From the NCBI GenBank assembly GCA_046051225.1, contig JBJOOR010000008.1, forward strand, positions 100,257 to 164,256: a stretch of DNA of 64,000 nt. Direction: 5' to 3'. How positions within the stretch are numbered: position 1 is the first letter of the stretch; every line of letters begins with the position of its first letter. The notes under the pieces are model-generated. The model was not told the origin of the DNA. It was given only the letters and a program-made list of their open reading frames with translations, and ran no database searches. Source of the DNA: CAIODY01 sp046051225 (GTDB taxonomy: Bacteria; Bacteroidota; Bacteroidia; Chitinophagales; CAIODY01). Position numbers and translations under genes: made by a program. Below, piece after piece: positions 46,401 through 61,400 of the stretch.

Positions 46401-49400
46401 GTGTTACAAATGTAAATACAACTGTAACGGTTGCAAGTGGTACATTCACTATTTCAGGATTAACAATTGGTTCTTATACTAACTTTGTAATTACAGCTAA
46501 TGGTTGTAGTTCGGCTACTTTCTCTGGTCCAATTATTTTATCAAATCCAGCATCACCTTCGGCAACTATTACAATTCCTGCATTGGCTATTTGTCATAAT
46601 ACACCTTCAGGATTATTTACTTTATCAAGTGTAACTAATTGTAGTGCTTGTTCATATCAATGGAGCAGCACAGGTGGTACTGCGGCATCGCCAACAGGTG
46701 GTTCAACATCATTCACGTTTACAGCTTTAGGCAATCAAACAGTAAATGTTACATTAACTAATTCGGCATTATGTAGCTCAACAGTTAGCACTAACGTATT
46801 TGTAAATGGTATTCCATCCATTGCCAGTGTATCGCAAGCAACTTGTACAGGCTTTGCTCGTGATATTACAGTTAATGCATCAGTTTCTCCATCAGCTACT
46901 TTAGAATATTCGTTAGATGGCGGAGCTTATCAATTATTAAATGTATTTACTTCGGTTGTTAATGGCAATCATGGTGTAACTGCCCGTGTGGTAGGCACAA
47001 CTTGTACTAGTACATCATTTACATTTAATGTAAATTGTTCTTGTGCATCGCCAGCATCAGCAAATATTACAGGTACTTCAACTATCTGTTCAAATTCAAC
47101 AGCTACATTAACAGGAACTATTGCAAATGCATCAACAGGTACTTGGCAAATTGTAAGTGGTGGTGGTTCGTTAAGTGCTCCATCATGTAGCGGTACAGGT
47201 TGTACAACTGCTTATACGCCTGCATCTTCAGGTATTAAAGTGGTTAGATTAATTACTAACGACCCTGACGCTGCTGGCCCATGTGAAGCAGATACAGCAA
47301 TATTTACGATTAATGTAAATCCAACTCCAACTGTTACAGGTGCTACAGGAACCAACCCTACAACTTGTGGTGGTAGTGATGGTAGTATTATTTTAACGGG
47401 TGTAACGCCAATGAATTCAACATTCTTGGTTAATTATACTAAAAATGGTAGCAATGTAGCCACTACATTAACAGCTTCAAATGATACCATTATTATTTCA
47501 GGATTAACAGCTGGAACTTATACTGCATATATTGTTACAAAAGATAATTGTCCTTCGAATACATTAAATACAATTGTTAATTTAGTTGACCCTGCAAAAC
47601 CATCTGGTACTATTGCAGGCCCTTCAGCGGCTTGTAATGGAGTTGTTACAACAGCTTACTCAATTACAGGATTAACAAATTGTAATGCTTGTACATATAG
47701 CTGGAGTTCATTAGGTGGTACAGCAAATACTGCTAGTGCATCAACTTCAACATTTATATTTAATACAACAGGAACACAAACTGTTCAAACAATAATTACA
47801 AATTCGGCATTGTGTTCAACTACATTAACTAAGAGTGTTGATGTAGCTGGAATTCCTTTAGTAACAGGCGTTACTTTCGGAACTTGTATTGGCTTTGGTT
47901 CAAGTGTAACGGTTAGTGCAACTGTAACACCAACTGCTACATTACAATATTCATTAGATGGCGGAGCTTATCAAAATTCAAATGTATTTGCATTTGTTGC
48001 TAATGGCTCACATTCTATAACTGCAAAAGTTGTAGGTACAGCTTGCGAATCAGCAGCATTTAACTTTACTGAAAATTGTGTTTGTACAAATGTTACAGCG
48101 GTAAGTATTGGTGGTAATAATGTAACTTGTAAAAATACACCAGTAACATTAACAGCACTTTATACTAATGCAACATCAGCTACTTGGTCTATATTGAGTG
48201 GTGGTGGCAATTTAAGTTCTACAAATTGTGCTTCATCAGGTTGCACAAGTATTTATACGCCTACTACATCGGGCAATAAAGTAATCAGAATTATTACAAA
48301 TGATAATGATGGTACTGGCCCATGTGAACCAGATACTTTTGATTTTAGTTTATTAGTAAATCCAACACCAGTAATTACGGCTTCAACAGTTATCAACCCA
48401 ACAACTTGTGGTGGTAATGATGGAAGTATTTTATTAAGTGGTGTAAATCCAAATGGATTATATTCAGTATCATATACTAAAAATGGAGTACCTCAAACTA
48501 CATCGATTACTGCATCAAGCGATACATTAATTATTGCAGGATTAAGTGCAGGTACATATGCCAATATTATTATTACACAATCAAGTTGCCCATCAGCTAC
48601 ATTAGCTGGGCCATTTGTATTGGTTGATCCATCTGCTCCATCAGGAACAGTTACAGGACCAGCAACGGTTTGTAATGGAAGTATTGATGGATTCTACAAA
48701 ATTGCATCATTAACAAATTGTAATAATTGTAGCTATATATGGAGTAGTGGTGCAGGTGTTGCAACTACGCCAAATATCGATTCAACAAACTTTAGTTTCA
48801 GTTCAACAGGTTCGCAATCAGTTCAAGTAGTAATTACAAGTGGTACTACAAATTGTGCTACTACTATTTCTAAATCAATTATTGTAAAAGGAATACCAAC
48901 AGTTTCGAGTGTTACACAAGGAGCTTGTGTAGGCTTTGCAGCTACTGTAACTGTAAATGCAAGTGTAGCACCTAATGATAATTTAGAATATTCAATTGAT
49001 GGTGGAACATATCAAACTTCAAACATATTTGTGGGTGTGGCTAATGGCACACATACAGCGTATGCAAGAGTGGTAGGAACTTTATGTGCTTCAAATGCTT
49101 ATACATTCACTGTATTATGTGCTTGTTCAAATCCTCCATCAGCAACAATTACAGCTAATACATCTACTTGCGAATACAATCAAGTAATTTTATCAGCAAA
49201 CTTTGTAAATGCTACAAGTGGTACTTGGGCAATTGTAAGTGGTGGTGGTTCATTAAGCACTACAACATGTTCGGGTGGTGGTTGTGTAACTATTTACACT
49301 CCAGCAACAGGAATTTTATCGCCAGTAAATGTAAATATTTCAATTACTACAAATGATCCTGATGGTGTTGGCCCTTGTTCGCCATCTACTACCAATCATA

Positions 49401-52400
49401 TTTTAGTAGTTTATCCTCAACCAGCTATTGATACAGTTACGGGTTCAAACCCTACAACTTGTGGTGGTTGCAATGGTTCATTTACTATTAGTGGATTGAA
49501 TGCCAACCAAGGTTATACTGTAAGTTATACAGGTCCAGGTGGTGTTTCTTCAACTTTATTATCATCAAATGCAGGTGGTCAGATTACGGTACCAAATTTA
49601 TGTGTAGGTACTTATAGCAATATTACTGTAACAGCTAATGGTTGTACAAGTGCGGCTTATCCAAGCATTACATTAAGTAATCCATCTGCACCAATTGTAT
49701 CAAATAATACAATTACTAACCCTACAACTTGTAGTGGCAATGATGGTACTATTGTATTCAATATTTCACCTAACGGAAACTATTCAATTAGTTATACAAA
49801 AAATGGTATTCCTCAAATTTATAACGCAACAGCGGTTGCTAGTTTAATTACTATTGGTAATTTAACAGCAGGCACTTATGCAAACTTTACGTTCTCAAAT
49901 TATGGTTGTTCATCTAATACAGTGGCTGGACCATTTATTTTAGAAGACCCAGCTAATCCTAATGGAACTGTATCAGGTCCATCTCCAGTTTGTGATGCAG
50001 CAACAAGTGGCGTTTACAGGGTAACATCATTAACAGATTGCGCAACTTGTGGTTATTCTTGGAGTTCATCAGCAGCAACAGCAATTACGCCTGCGGCAGA
50101 TACTACTAACTTTACATTTGTAGGTATTGGTGCTCAAACAGTAAGTGTTGTATTAACCAATACATTAACAGGTTGTACAAATACAATTTCGGGTAATGTA
50201 AATGTGAAAGGTATTCCTGTTGTAAACAATGTGGCTTTAGGTGCTTGCGTTGGCTTTGCAACTACAGTTACGGTTAATGCAACAGTTAGTCCTGCGGATA
50301 CATTGGAATATGCAATTGATGGTGGAACATATCAATCATCAAATGTATTTGCTTCTATTTCTAATGGCACACATACAGCTACTGCAAGAATTAAACATAC
50401 AACTTGTGAATCAGCAGCATTTACATTTACTGTAAATTGTGCTTGCGTTGCACCAGCAAATGTTACTATTAGTGGCATCAGCACAATATGCCAAGGAAGC
50501 TCAACTACATTGGTAGCAAGTTTAACTAATGTAAGCAATGGTACTTGGTCTATCATTAGTGGTACATCATTATCATTTGTTCCTGGAGCTTGTTCAGGTG
50601 GTTTATGTTCAGCTACATTTACTGCAAATGCAACAGCATTCAATGTTCCAGTTACTAATATTATTGCCTTCACTTCAGATGATCCTGATGGTGTTGGTCC
50701 ATGTACAGCAGCTACATCTTACTATACAATTGTAATTAACCCTACACCAACAGTAAGTTTTGTATCTTCTACTAATCCAACTTCTTGTGGTTCATGCGAT
50801 GGTTCAATAACATTGAACACCAACATGATTAACAAAACGGTTAACATCAGTTATCAAGGCCCATCTGGATTAGCAAGTGCAAATATTTTAACATCGGCTA
50901 CAGGTTCATTAACTATTAATAACTTGTGTGCAGGTACTTATACAGGATTCATCGTTACATTTAATAGTTGTTCAAGTATTTCATTATCAACTACAGTAAT
51001 TTTACATAATCCTGATGCACCAACAATTGGTAGCGATAGTTTAGTAAACCCTACTATTTGTGGTGGAAATAATGGAAAAATTATTTTAAGAGGTTTATCG
51101 CCAAGTACAGGCTTCTTTAATGTAACGTATACTAAAAATGGTACGCCGCAATCAGCAAATATTTTTGCTACTGCTGGTGTATTAGAAATTGTTGCCTTAG
51201 AAGCAGCTACTTATAATAACATTGTAATTTCAATAAATGGATGTATTTCAAATCCATTAATCGGACCATTCATTTTAACTGACCCAGCTTTACCAATTGG
51301 AAATATTGTTGGACCAGCTAATGCATGTTATGGTGTATTAAATGGTTTATATTCTATTACAGGATTAGGAAATCCAGTTGGTTATACATACCAATGGAGT
51401 TCAACAGGTGGTGCAGCAAGCAATGCAAACTCTGCTACTACTAATTTCTTATTTACATCAGGTGGTAATCAACCCATACAAGCTGTTGTTACAAGTACTA
51501 CCACTAATTGTACAGCTACTTTAACATCAACCGTAAATGTAAATGGTATTCCAACTATCACAGGTGTGGTTCAAGGCGCTTGTACAGGCTTTGCCGCAAG
51601 TGTTACAGTTAATGCAACAGTATCGCCAACAGCAGTTTTAGAATATGCTTTAGATGGTGGTTCATATCAATTATCAAATGTGTTCGATTCAGTTATAAAT
51701 GGTTCTCATTTTGTAACAGCAAGAGTGGTAGGAAGTGTTTGTACTTCTACTCCGCCATTTACATTTAATGTGAATTGTGCTTGTTCGAATCCAGCGGCAG
51801 CAAACATTACAGGCAATACTACAACTTGTAGCAATACACCAGTTGTATTATCTGCATCATTGATAAATGCATCAAGTGGTACATGGTCAATAGTTAGTAG
51901 TGGTGGTTCATTAAGTGCTACTAATTGTACTACAAATGGTTGTACAACTACATTTACACCAACCCTTGCAGGTACAGCTGTTATTCGTTTTGTAACAAAT
52001 GATCCTGATGGTGTTGGCCCATGTGATGCTGATACAGCATTATTTAATTTAATAATAAATGCTACACCTACAGTAGGTGGAGCAGTTGCTAACAATCCTA
52101 TTACTTGTTCGGGTGCTGATGGAAGCATCGAATTAATAGGTGTTGCACCAGCAGGAAATTATACAATTACGTATTCTAAAAATTCGGTTCCTCAAAGTAT
52201 TACAGCTTCAACAATTGGTGGTGTAATTACTATTCCGAATTTAACTTCAGGAACTTATTCATCAATAGTTATTACAAAAACAGGATGTGCCTCAACTACA
52301 ATTGTTGGACCTTATACATTGGTTGATCCATTAACTCCAGTAGGATTAGTTTCGGGTATTACACCAGTTTGTAATGGTACAACTAATGGTTTATATAGTG

Positions 52401-55400
52401 TTACAAGTTTAGCAAATTGCGATACTTGTGGTTATGCTTGGAGCAGTTCTTCGGGCATTGCAATTACACCTAATGATAGCACAACTAATTTTGCTTTCAC
52501 AGGTACCGGCGCAGGTTCAATACAAGTGGTGGTTACTAATTTGGCTACATTATGTACATCTACATTAACCAAAACAATTAATGTAATTGGTGTACCTGTA
52601 ATCAATAGTGTATCGCAAACAGCTTGTACAGCAGGTTTAGCTTCGGTTACGGTAAATGCTTCGGTAAATCCAAATGCATTATTAGAATATTCGGTTGATG
52701 GAAGTGCTTATCAAACATCAAATGTATTTGCAAATATTGCAGCAGGTAGTCATACGGCAACGTCGAGAGTACAAGGTTCATCATGTACATCTAACGCAAC
52801 TGCATTTACTGTAGTTTGTAATTGCTTAAACTTGCCAACAGCAAATATTTCAGGTGCTTCGGTTACTTGTTCAGACCAAGTAGTAAACTTAACATCTAAC
52901 TTCACCAATACAACAGGTGGTGTTTGGGCAATTGTATCGGGTACAGGAAGTTTAAGTACCGATTCATGTTTTGCTACAGGATGTAATACAGTATTTACGC
53001 CTGATACATCAGTAAAATCACAAACCAACATAACCATTAGTTTCACTACGTTTGACCCTGATGGTGCTGGTCCTTGTATTCCATTTACATCTACTTATGT
53101 TATTACGGTTAATCCAAAACCAACACCAGTTTCGGTTAACGGATTTAGTCCAACATCATGTGGTATTTGCAATGGTTCAATTACTATAAATGGTTTAAAT
53201 AAAAATCAAGGATATACAATTACTTATACAGGTCCGAGTGGTGCTGCATCAGCATTAATCTCAACTAATTCAAATGGTCAGATAACGATTCCGAATTTAT
53301 GTACAGGTACTTATAGCAATATTACAGTTTCACAAAATGGTTGTTTAACATTAATACCTGGTCAGATAATTCTTTCAGATCCTAATGCACCAAGCAAACC
53401 AACAGCAGGAAGCAATAGCCCTGTATGTTCAAGTGGTTCATTAAGTTTATTTGTAACAGGTGCTTTGGGCGCAAGCTTCCAATGGACTGGCCCTGCAGGA
53501 TTTACTTCTACATCGGCTAATCCAGTAATTAATGGAATGAGTGCTATCAATTCAGGAACATATTGTGTTCATCAAATTGTTGGCGGATGTATTGGCCCTG
53601 ATACTTGTTTCACTGTGGTAGTTAATCCAACTCCAATCATTGCTACTGCTGTAGGTTCTAATCCTACTACATGTGGCGGTCATGAAGGATTTATTACTTT
53701 ATCTGGATTAAATGCAAATACGGTTTATACAGTTAATTATATTAGCAATGTAGGTTCGGTTTCAACATCGGTTACTACAAATGGCGGCGGACAATTAACG
53801 ATTACAAATTTGAATGCAGGAAATTATAATACAATTACAGTTGCATCATTCAGTTGTACATCTCCAGCAGTTGGGCCTATTACATTATCTGACCCAACTC
53901 CTCCAGTAGCTCCTGGTGCAAGTGGTGTATCACCAGTATGTAGTGGTCAAACATTGGTATTGCAAGCAAGTGGTTTATCTGGTGCAGTTTATCATTGGAC
54001 TGGGCCAAATGGTTTAGATACAACATTAACTGCTACTACATTGAATTTAGTAAATTCAACAGCAGCCATGACAGGTACTTATTCAGTAACACAAACTAAA
54101 AATAATTGTACATCGCCAGCTGCATTAATAACTATGGTTATTAATCCAACACCAACTATTTCAAAAGTAATTACTACTAACCCTACAGGTTGTGGTTTCT
54201 GCGATGGTAAATTAACATTAGTTTTAGGTACACCTAATCAAAGTTTTTCAATTAGTTATAACGGGCCAGGTGGTATTACTACTGCTAATTTAACTACTGA
54301 TACAGCTGGTAAGATTATTTTAACAGGCTTATGTATTGGTATTTATAAAGGAATTAGTGCTACACGAAATAATTGTACAAGTTTACCTATTGGTGCTGAT
54401 ACATTATTTAATCCAGCTCCACCAGCAACTCCAGTTCCTACAGCTTCAAACCCTGTATGTACAGGTGGTACATTGTCATTATTCGCAAACGGAATATTAG
54501 GTGCAACATTCTCTTGGAATGGACCTAATGGCTTTACAAGTATTCAACCAAGCCCATCTATTTCGGGTGTTGCATTAACACATAATGGAAATTATTGTGT
54601 AACGCAAACTTACAATGGTTGTACAAGTGCTCAAGGTTGTGTTAATGTAACAGTTAATCAAACTCCAACTATTACAAGCTTTACATCTACTAATCCTACT
54701 AAGTGTTCGGCGTTAGATGGTACTATAACATTATCTGGCTTAACTGCTAATACTGCATATGTTACTAATTATAATGGGCCATCGGGTACAGTTACTCGTA
54801 ATGATACATCTAATGGTGTAGGGCAGATTACAATTAAAGGTTTAAGTTCGGGTATTTACAATAATATTACTGTAGGTGCAGGAAGTTGTACTTCGGCAGG
54901 TGTTGGCGCATTGTTCTTAGTTGATCCAACTTCGCCAGCTATACCAAGTTTAACAGGTACAACAACAGTGTGTGTGGGTTCTACCATTTCATTAACGGCA
55001 AGTGGAGCACCAACAGCTACATTTGATTGGGTTGGTCCAAATAGTTATTCAGGAACAGGTAGCACAATTACTCGTTCGCCAGCAACAAATGCCATGAGTG
55101 GTACTTATGCGGTAACACAAACTGTAAATGGTTGTAAGAGTTCGCCTACGGTTGTAAATGTTACTATTAATCCATTACCAAGCTTAAGTTTAAGCACTTC
55201 GCATGATACAGTATGTGCTGGTCAAACAGTTCAATTAGTAACTATTTATGATTTTCAAACTATTGGTATCAACTGGTTTAAAGGAAATAATACTACGCCA
55301 ATTGCCAGTGGATTATTACCGATAACTGTTACTCCAACAGGTGGTGATAATATGTATCATATTGTAGGAACAAATATTTATGGTTGCTTAAATCGTGATA

Positions 55401-58400
55401 CGGTTTGGGTTCATAGAAACTTAAATCCTACTGCAAATGCTGATACAATTAAAACTTGTGAAGATGTAATTACTGAATTTGATCCAACCAATAATGATAC
55501 TGACCCTGAACACAATAAAGGAAAAGTAACCATTATTACGGCTCCAAAAATTGGTACAGCGGTAGTTAATTCTAACCAAACTATTACTTATACATCATTC
55601 TTTAATCAGAATGGATTTGATACATTGGTATATATGATTTGCGATAAGCAATGCTTAAACCAATGCGATACCAATACAGTATACTTCTATATATGTGCTG
55701 TAAACGATCCTCCAACGGCTGATAACATTAATGTATTCACAACTAAAAATACGCCGATTGGTGTTAACGTAAGTAGTGCAACTGGCGACCCTGATGGTGA
55801 CCCATTAAACTTCTACTATGGTGTACCTTCAGTATTAGGTACAACAGTTACTACAACAAGCATTGGTGCTATTGTGGTTACGCCGCCAGCTAACTTTATT
55901 GGTACTATTACTATTCCTTATTCAGTTTGTGATATTACTAATGTATTGCCTCAACCATTATGCGATACAGCTACTATTACCGTAACTGTTTATCCTGATG
56001 TGATACCTAATTTACCACCAATTGCTAAAAACGATTATACAAGTACGCCTAAAAACAAGCCTACTACATTAATTGTAAAAGCAAATGATCATGATCCTAA
56101 TGGAGATTCAACATTAACAAATCCTGTAATTTTATCAACCACTAAACATGGTACTTCTACAGTAACATCAACAGGTACAGTAACTTATATTCCTACCAAT
56201 AAATTTATTGGTTACGATACTTTTACATACAAAATTTGTGATAATGGTTCGCCTTCATTATGTGATACTGCTATTGGTGTTATCTATGTAAGTGGTGATA
56301 CTACGGTAATACCAAACCAACCACCTGTGGCTGTTGACGACCACACTATTACGGGCGAAGATGTGCCAGTTCATATTAATGTAAGAGGAAATGATAGCGA
56401 TCCTGATGGAAATAATTTAACTATTCCAAATATCATTTCAACTTCTAAACATGGTACGTCAACAGTAAATACTACAACGGGTGTTGTTACGTATGTGCCA
56501 AATAAAAACTTCTTCGGAACAGATACATTTACCTATGTGATTTGTGATGATGGAATACCAAGTTTGTGTGATACCGCAATATCGGTTATATATATAAGCC
56601 CTATTAATGATGCACCAATAGCAGTTAACGATACCGTAACTGTAAAAGAAGATGGTTCGAAAACTATTACTGTAATGGCTAATGATAGCGACCCTGATGG
56701 AAATCCAATTGTGGTTACAGCTGTTGGTCAGCCCGTAAATGGTACAATTGTATTAAATCCAAATGGTACAGTAACTTATACACCAAATCCTAATTTCCAT
56801 GGCATTGATGTATTTACTTATACTATTTGCGATGTAACTACTATCGATCCTCATCCATTATGTTCTCAAGCTAATGTTTATATTAATGTAACACCAGTAA
56901 ACGATCCGCCTGTAGCTCATAATGACATTGCTACAACTTCTATTAATACTAATGTATTAGTTGTTGTTCAAAACAATGATTCTGATCCGGATAACAATCC
57001 AATTGCAACAACGCAAATATTAACTGCGCCTGTAAATGGTACAGCAACTATTAATGCTAACGGAACAGTTACTTATGCGCCTAATTCTAACTTTAGCGGT
57101 ATTGATAGCTTTGAATATGTAATTGAAGATATTACAACTGTAAATCCTCAACCATTGCAAAGTACAGCTTGGGTTTATGTAACAGTTAACGGAACTGTAT
57201 GTGCTGTTATTCCTGTAGCTAATGATGATTATGTATCTACTACAAAAAATACATTAGTAACTATTAATGCTACAAATAATGATACACCTGCTGCTTCGGT
57301 AGTAGCGTTTACATCAAGTCCTGCACATGGCTCTGTTACAATTAATGGTGGCAATATTGATTACACACCAGCAACGGGTTATACAGGTGCTGATGCATTT
57401 GTTTACACAATTAGCGCAAGCGCAGGATGTTTTGATACTGCAATTGTATTTATCAATGTAATGCCTTCGGTAAATAATAATCCGCCAGTGGCAAATAATG
57501 ATAATGTACAAACAGGTAAAAATCAATCAGTAATTGTATCGGTACAATTAAATGATAACGACCCTGATGGAAATTCAATCACTACAAGTATTCCAAGTGG
57601 ATTAACGCCTCCAACACAAGGTACAGTTACAGTTAATTCAAATGGTACAGTTACTTATGTTCCAACTAATGGCTTTACAGGTACTGATAGCTTCCAATAC
57701 AGAATTTGCGATAATGGTATTCCATCATTATGTGATACTGCAATGGTTTATGTATTAGTAACATCTACACCTATTAATCATGCACCTATTGCTAATACAG
57801 ATGATACAACTACTTACAATAATCAACCTGTAACAATTGCTGTGTTGAATGATGATACTGATCCTGATACAGATCCTATTCATACATCAAGTGTAGTAAC
57901 AGCTCCAACACATGGTACGGCTGTATTAAATTCAAACGGAACTATTACCTATACACCTACAAATGGTTATACAGGCTTAGATAGTTTTGTATATGAAATT
58001 AAAGATACAAGCGCTTATTTGCCACATGTATTATCATCGCAAGCTTGGGTTTATGTAAATGTGATTAGCAATAATCTTAATCATCCGCCATTGGCTGTAA
58101 ATGATACTACATCAACACCAGAAGCTACACCAGTTGTAATTACTGTGTTGAATAATGATAGCGATCCTGATGGAAATAATACAATTCATGTTACCAATAT
58201 CAGCCAGCCTGTAAATGGTACAGCAGTATTGAATCCTAACGGAACAGTTACTTATACACCAAATGCAGGATTCTATGGTACAGATGTATTTACTTATACA
58301 ATTTGTGATAATGGCATTCCAGTAATGTGTTCTCAAGCTAACGTTTATATTAATGTTACGCCTGTTAACAATCCGCCTGTTGCCAATACAGATGTAGTAA

Positions 58401-61400
58401 CTACTTCGGTAAATACTACTGTAAAAGTTACGGTTCAAAGCAATGATAACGACCCTGATAATAATCCGTTAATTACTAAAGCAGTTGTTACAACTCCTGC
58501 ACATGGTACTACAGTAATCAATCCTAACGGAACTATTGATTATACGCCTTCGGCAAATTATACAGGTTTAGATTCGTTTACTTATAGAGTTTGCGATTCA
58601 ACAATTGTTGCACCGCATCCATTATGTGCTACTGCAAAAGTTTATGTAACAGTTACAGGTACTGTATGTGCTATCATTCCAAATGCAAACTATGATGTAG
58701 CAACTACAAATGCCAATCAAATGGTATCGGTAGCGGTTATTACAAATGATATTCCTTCAACAGGAACTATTCAAAATGTAAGTTCGCCGATGCATGGTAC
58801 AGCAGTAATTAATGGTAATGTAATTGAATATACGCCTTCGGCAAATTATAGCGGCAACGACCAATTTGTTTACACATTGGGTGCAAATGCTACTTGCTTT
58901 GATACCGCAATCGTAATGATTACCGTTCAACCATCTATAGTAAATCATCCGCCAGTAGCTAATAACGATAACGTTAAAACGGCTATGAATAATTCGGTAA
59001 TTGTATCTGTACAATTAAACGATAAGGATGTTGATGGCAATGCATTAACTACAAGTTTACCATCGGGCTTAACTACACCAAATCATGGTACTGTAAATGT
59101 AAATCCGAATACTAAAGATGTTACTTATTTACCTTACCCTGGCTTTACAGGTACTGATAGCTTCCAATATGTAATTTGTGATAATGGTATTCCATCATTA
59201 TGCGATACAGCTATGGTTTATGTAATCATCGATCCTACCAAGGCAAACAATCCGCCAGTGGCTAATAATGATGATACAACTATTACCAATAATCAATCGG
59301 TAACTATTCATGTATTGAATAATGATACTGACCCTGATTCTGACCCTATACATACAGCTGGTGTAACTACCGCTGCTACGCATGGTTCGGTAGTACAAGT
59401 AGGCAATAATTTTGTGTACACACCAAATTCAAATTACGTAGGTATGGATAGCTTCCAATATGTAATTAACGATACAAGTGTATATGCACCGCATGTATTA
59501 TCGAGCACAGCTTGGGTTCATGTTTTAGTAACTAATTATAATAAAAATAACCCACCAGTAGCTGTAAACGATACCACTACTACATTACAAGATACACCAG
59601 TAGCTATTACAGTAATGAATAATGATAGCGACCCTGATGGCGATGTAATTACTGTTACTCAATATACTCAAGCTAATAATGGTACTGTTACAAATGTAGG
59701 TGGCGTATTAACTTATACTCCAAATACAGGATTTGTAGGTACAGATGTATTTACTTATACTATTTGCGATAATGGTACTCCATCATTATGTGATGTTGCT
59801 ACTGTATATGTAACTGTTAATCCTGTTAATCATCCGCCAGTGGCTAATAATGATGTAGTTACAGTTACTAGTACATCATCGGTTGTAAATGTTCAATCAA
59901 ATGATAGCGACCCTGATGGAAACCCAATTGTAACAGATTCAATTATTACTAATCCATTACATGGTACAGTGGTAATTAATAGTGGAAATACAATTACTTA
60001 TATTCCAAATGGTTCGTTTAGCGGTACTGATAGCTTCCAATATGAAATTCATGATGTAACATCAGTTAATCCTCAACCATTAACAGCTACGGCTTGGGTT
60101 TATGTAACAGTTGTAAACTGTACAACACCGCCTACTGCTCTTAATGATACTGCATTAAACATTAGCGGAGCTACAAGTATTAAAGTTTTAGGAAATGATA
60201 AAGGTTCAACATTAACTACAACATTTGTTTCTGCACCGCAACATGGTACAGCTTCAATCGATCCATCAGGTTCAGTTACTTATACCCCTGCTGCTGGGTT
60301 CTCTGGTGCCGATCATTTTGATTATACTGTTTGTTCTGCTACAGGATGTTGTGCTACAGCTTCAGTTTATGTAACTGTTGCTCCATTCAATCATCCGCCA
60401 GTGGCTAACAATGATATTACTGCTACTGCTAAAAATCAATCGCAGTTAATATCTGTAATGATTAATGATAATGATCCTGATAATAATCCTATTCATGTAA
60501 CCAATACAACATCGCCAATTCATGGTACTGTAACTGTGGGTGCAAACAATACGATTATCTATACACCAAATGCAAACTATACAGGTTTAGATTCATTCAC
60601 TTATACTATTTGCGATACATCAGCATTACTACCTCATGTATTGTGTGATGTAGCCACTGTGTATGTATTGGTGAAAGATTCATTACATAACAATCCACCA
60701 GAAGCTAATGTTGATATAGCTGTAACTACAATGAATACTGCTGTTACAGTAAATCAAATTGCAAATGATAATGATCCTGATTTTAACCCAATTCATACTA
60801 CTGGTATTTTGGGTACACCAAATCATGGTACCGCGGTATTGAATGTAAATGGAACAATCACTTACACACCAATTCCTGGATTTGTAGGTTTGGACACAAT
60901 TCAATATATCATCAACGATACATCGTTATTAACTCCAAATGTATTAGCTGATACAGGGTTTGTAATTATCACAGTTAATCCAGCTCCGCCATTGGTAGCT
61001 AATCCTGACTATGCAACTACTGTTGAAGAAGTACCTGTTACTATTCCAATTTTAATAAACGATGTAACAAGTAGTTTTGCAACAAATACAACCATTACTA
61101 TTACGCCAAAACATGGTACGGCTATACTGAATTCAAACAATACAGTAAGTTATACACCAAATTCGGGCTTTAATGGTAAGGATACCTTAATTTATACATT
61201 GTGTTATCAATCAACTGCGATTTGTGATACAGCCATTGTAATTGTTACAGTAACACCTGTAAATGATAAGCCTGTAGCTATTGATGATGTGGCTTCAACA
61301 CAAACTAATACACCAGTTGTAATTACTGTATTGTCAAATGATTCTGACCCTGATTTAACAAACAATTCTCCTGAAGGCAATATCTTAACGGTAAGCTTAC

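Noticed and set aside
37380..55420. Regular DNA repeats that could be mistaken for a CRISPR or satellite array
   Set aside because: The repeats are in one continuous reading frame with intervals divisible by three and clear domain consensus; they are protein-domain repeats, not CRISPR.
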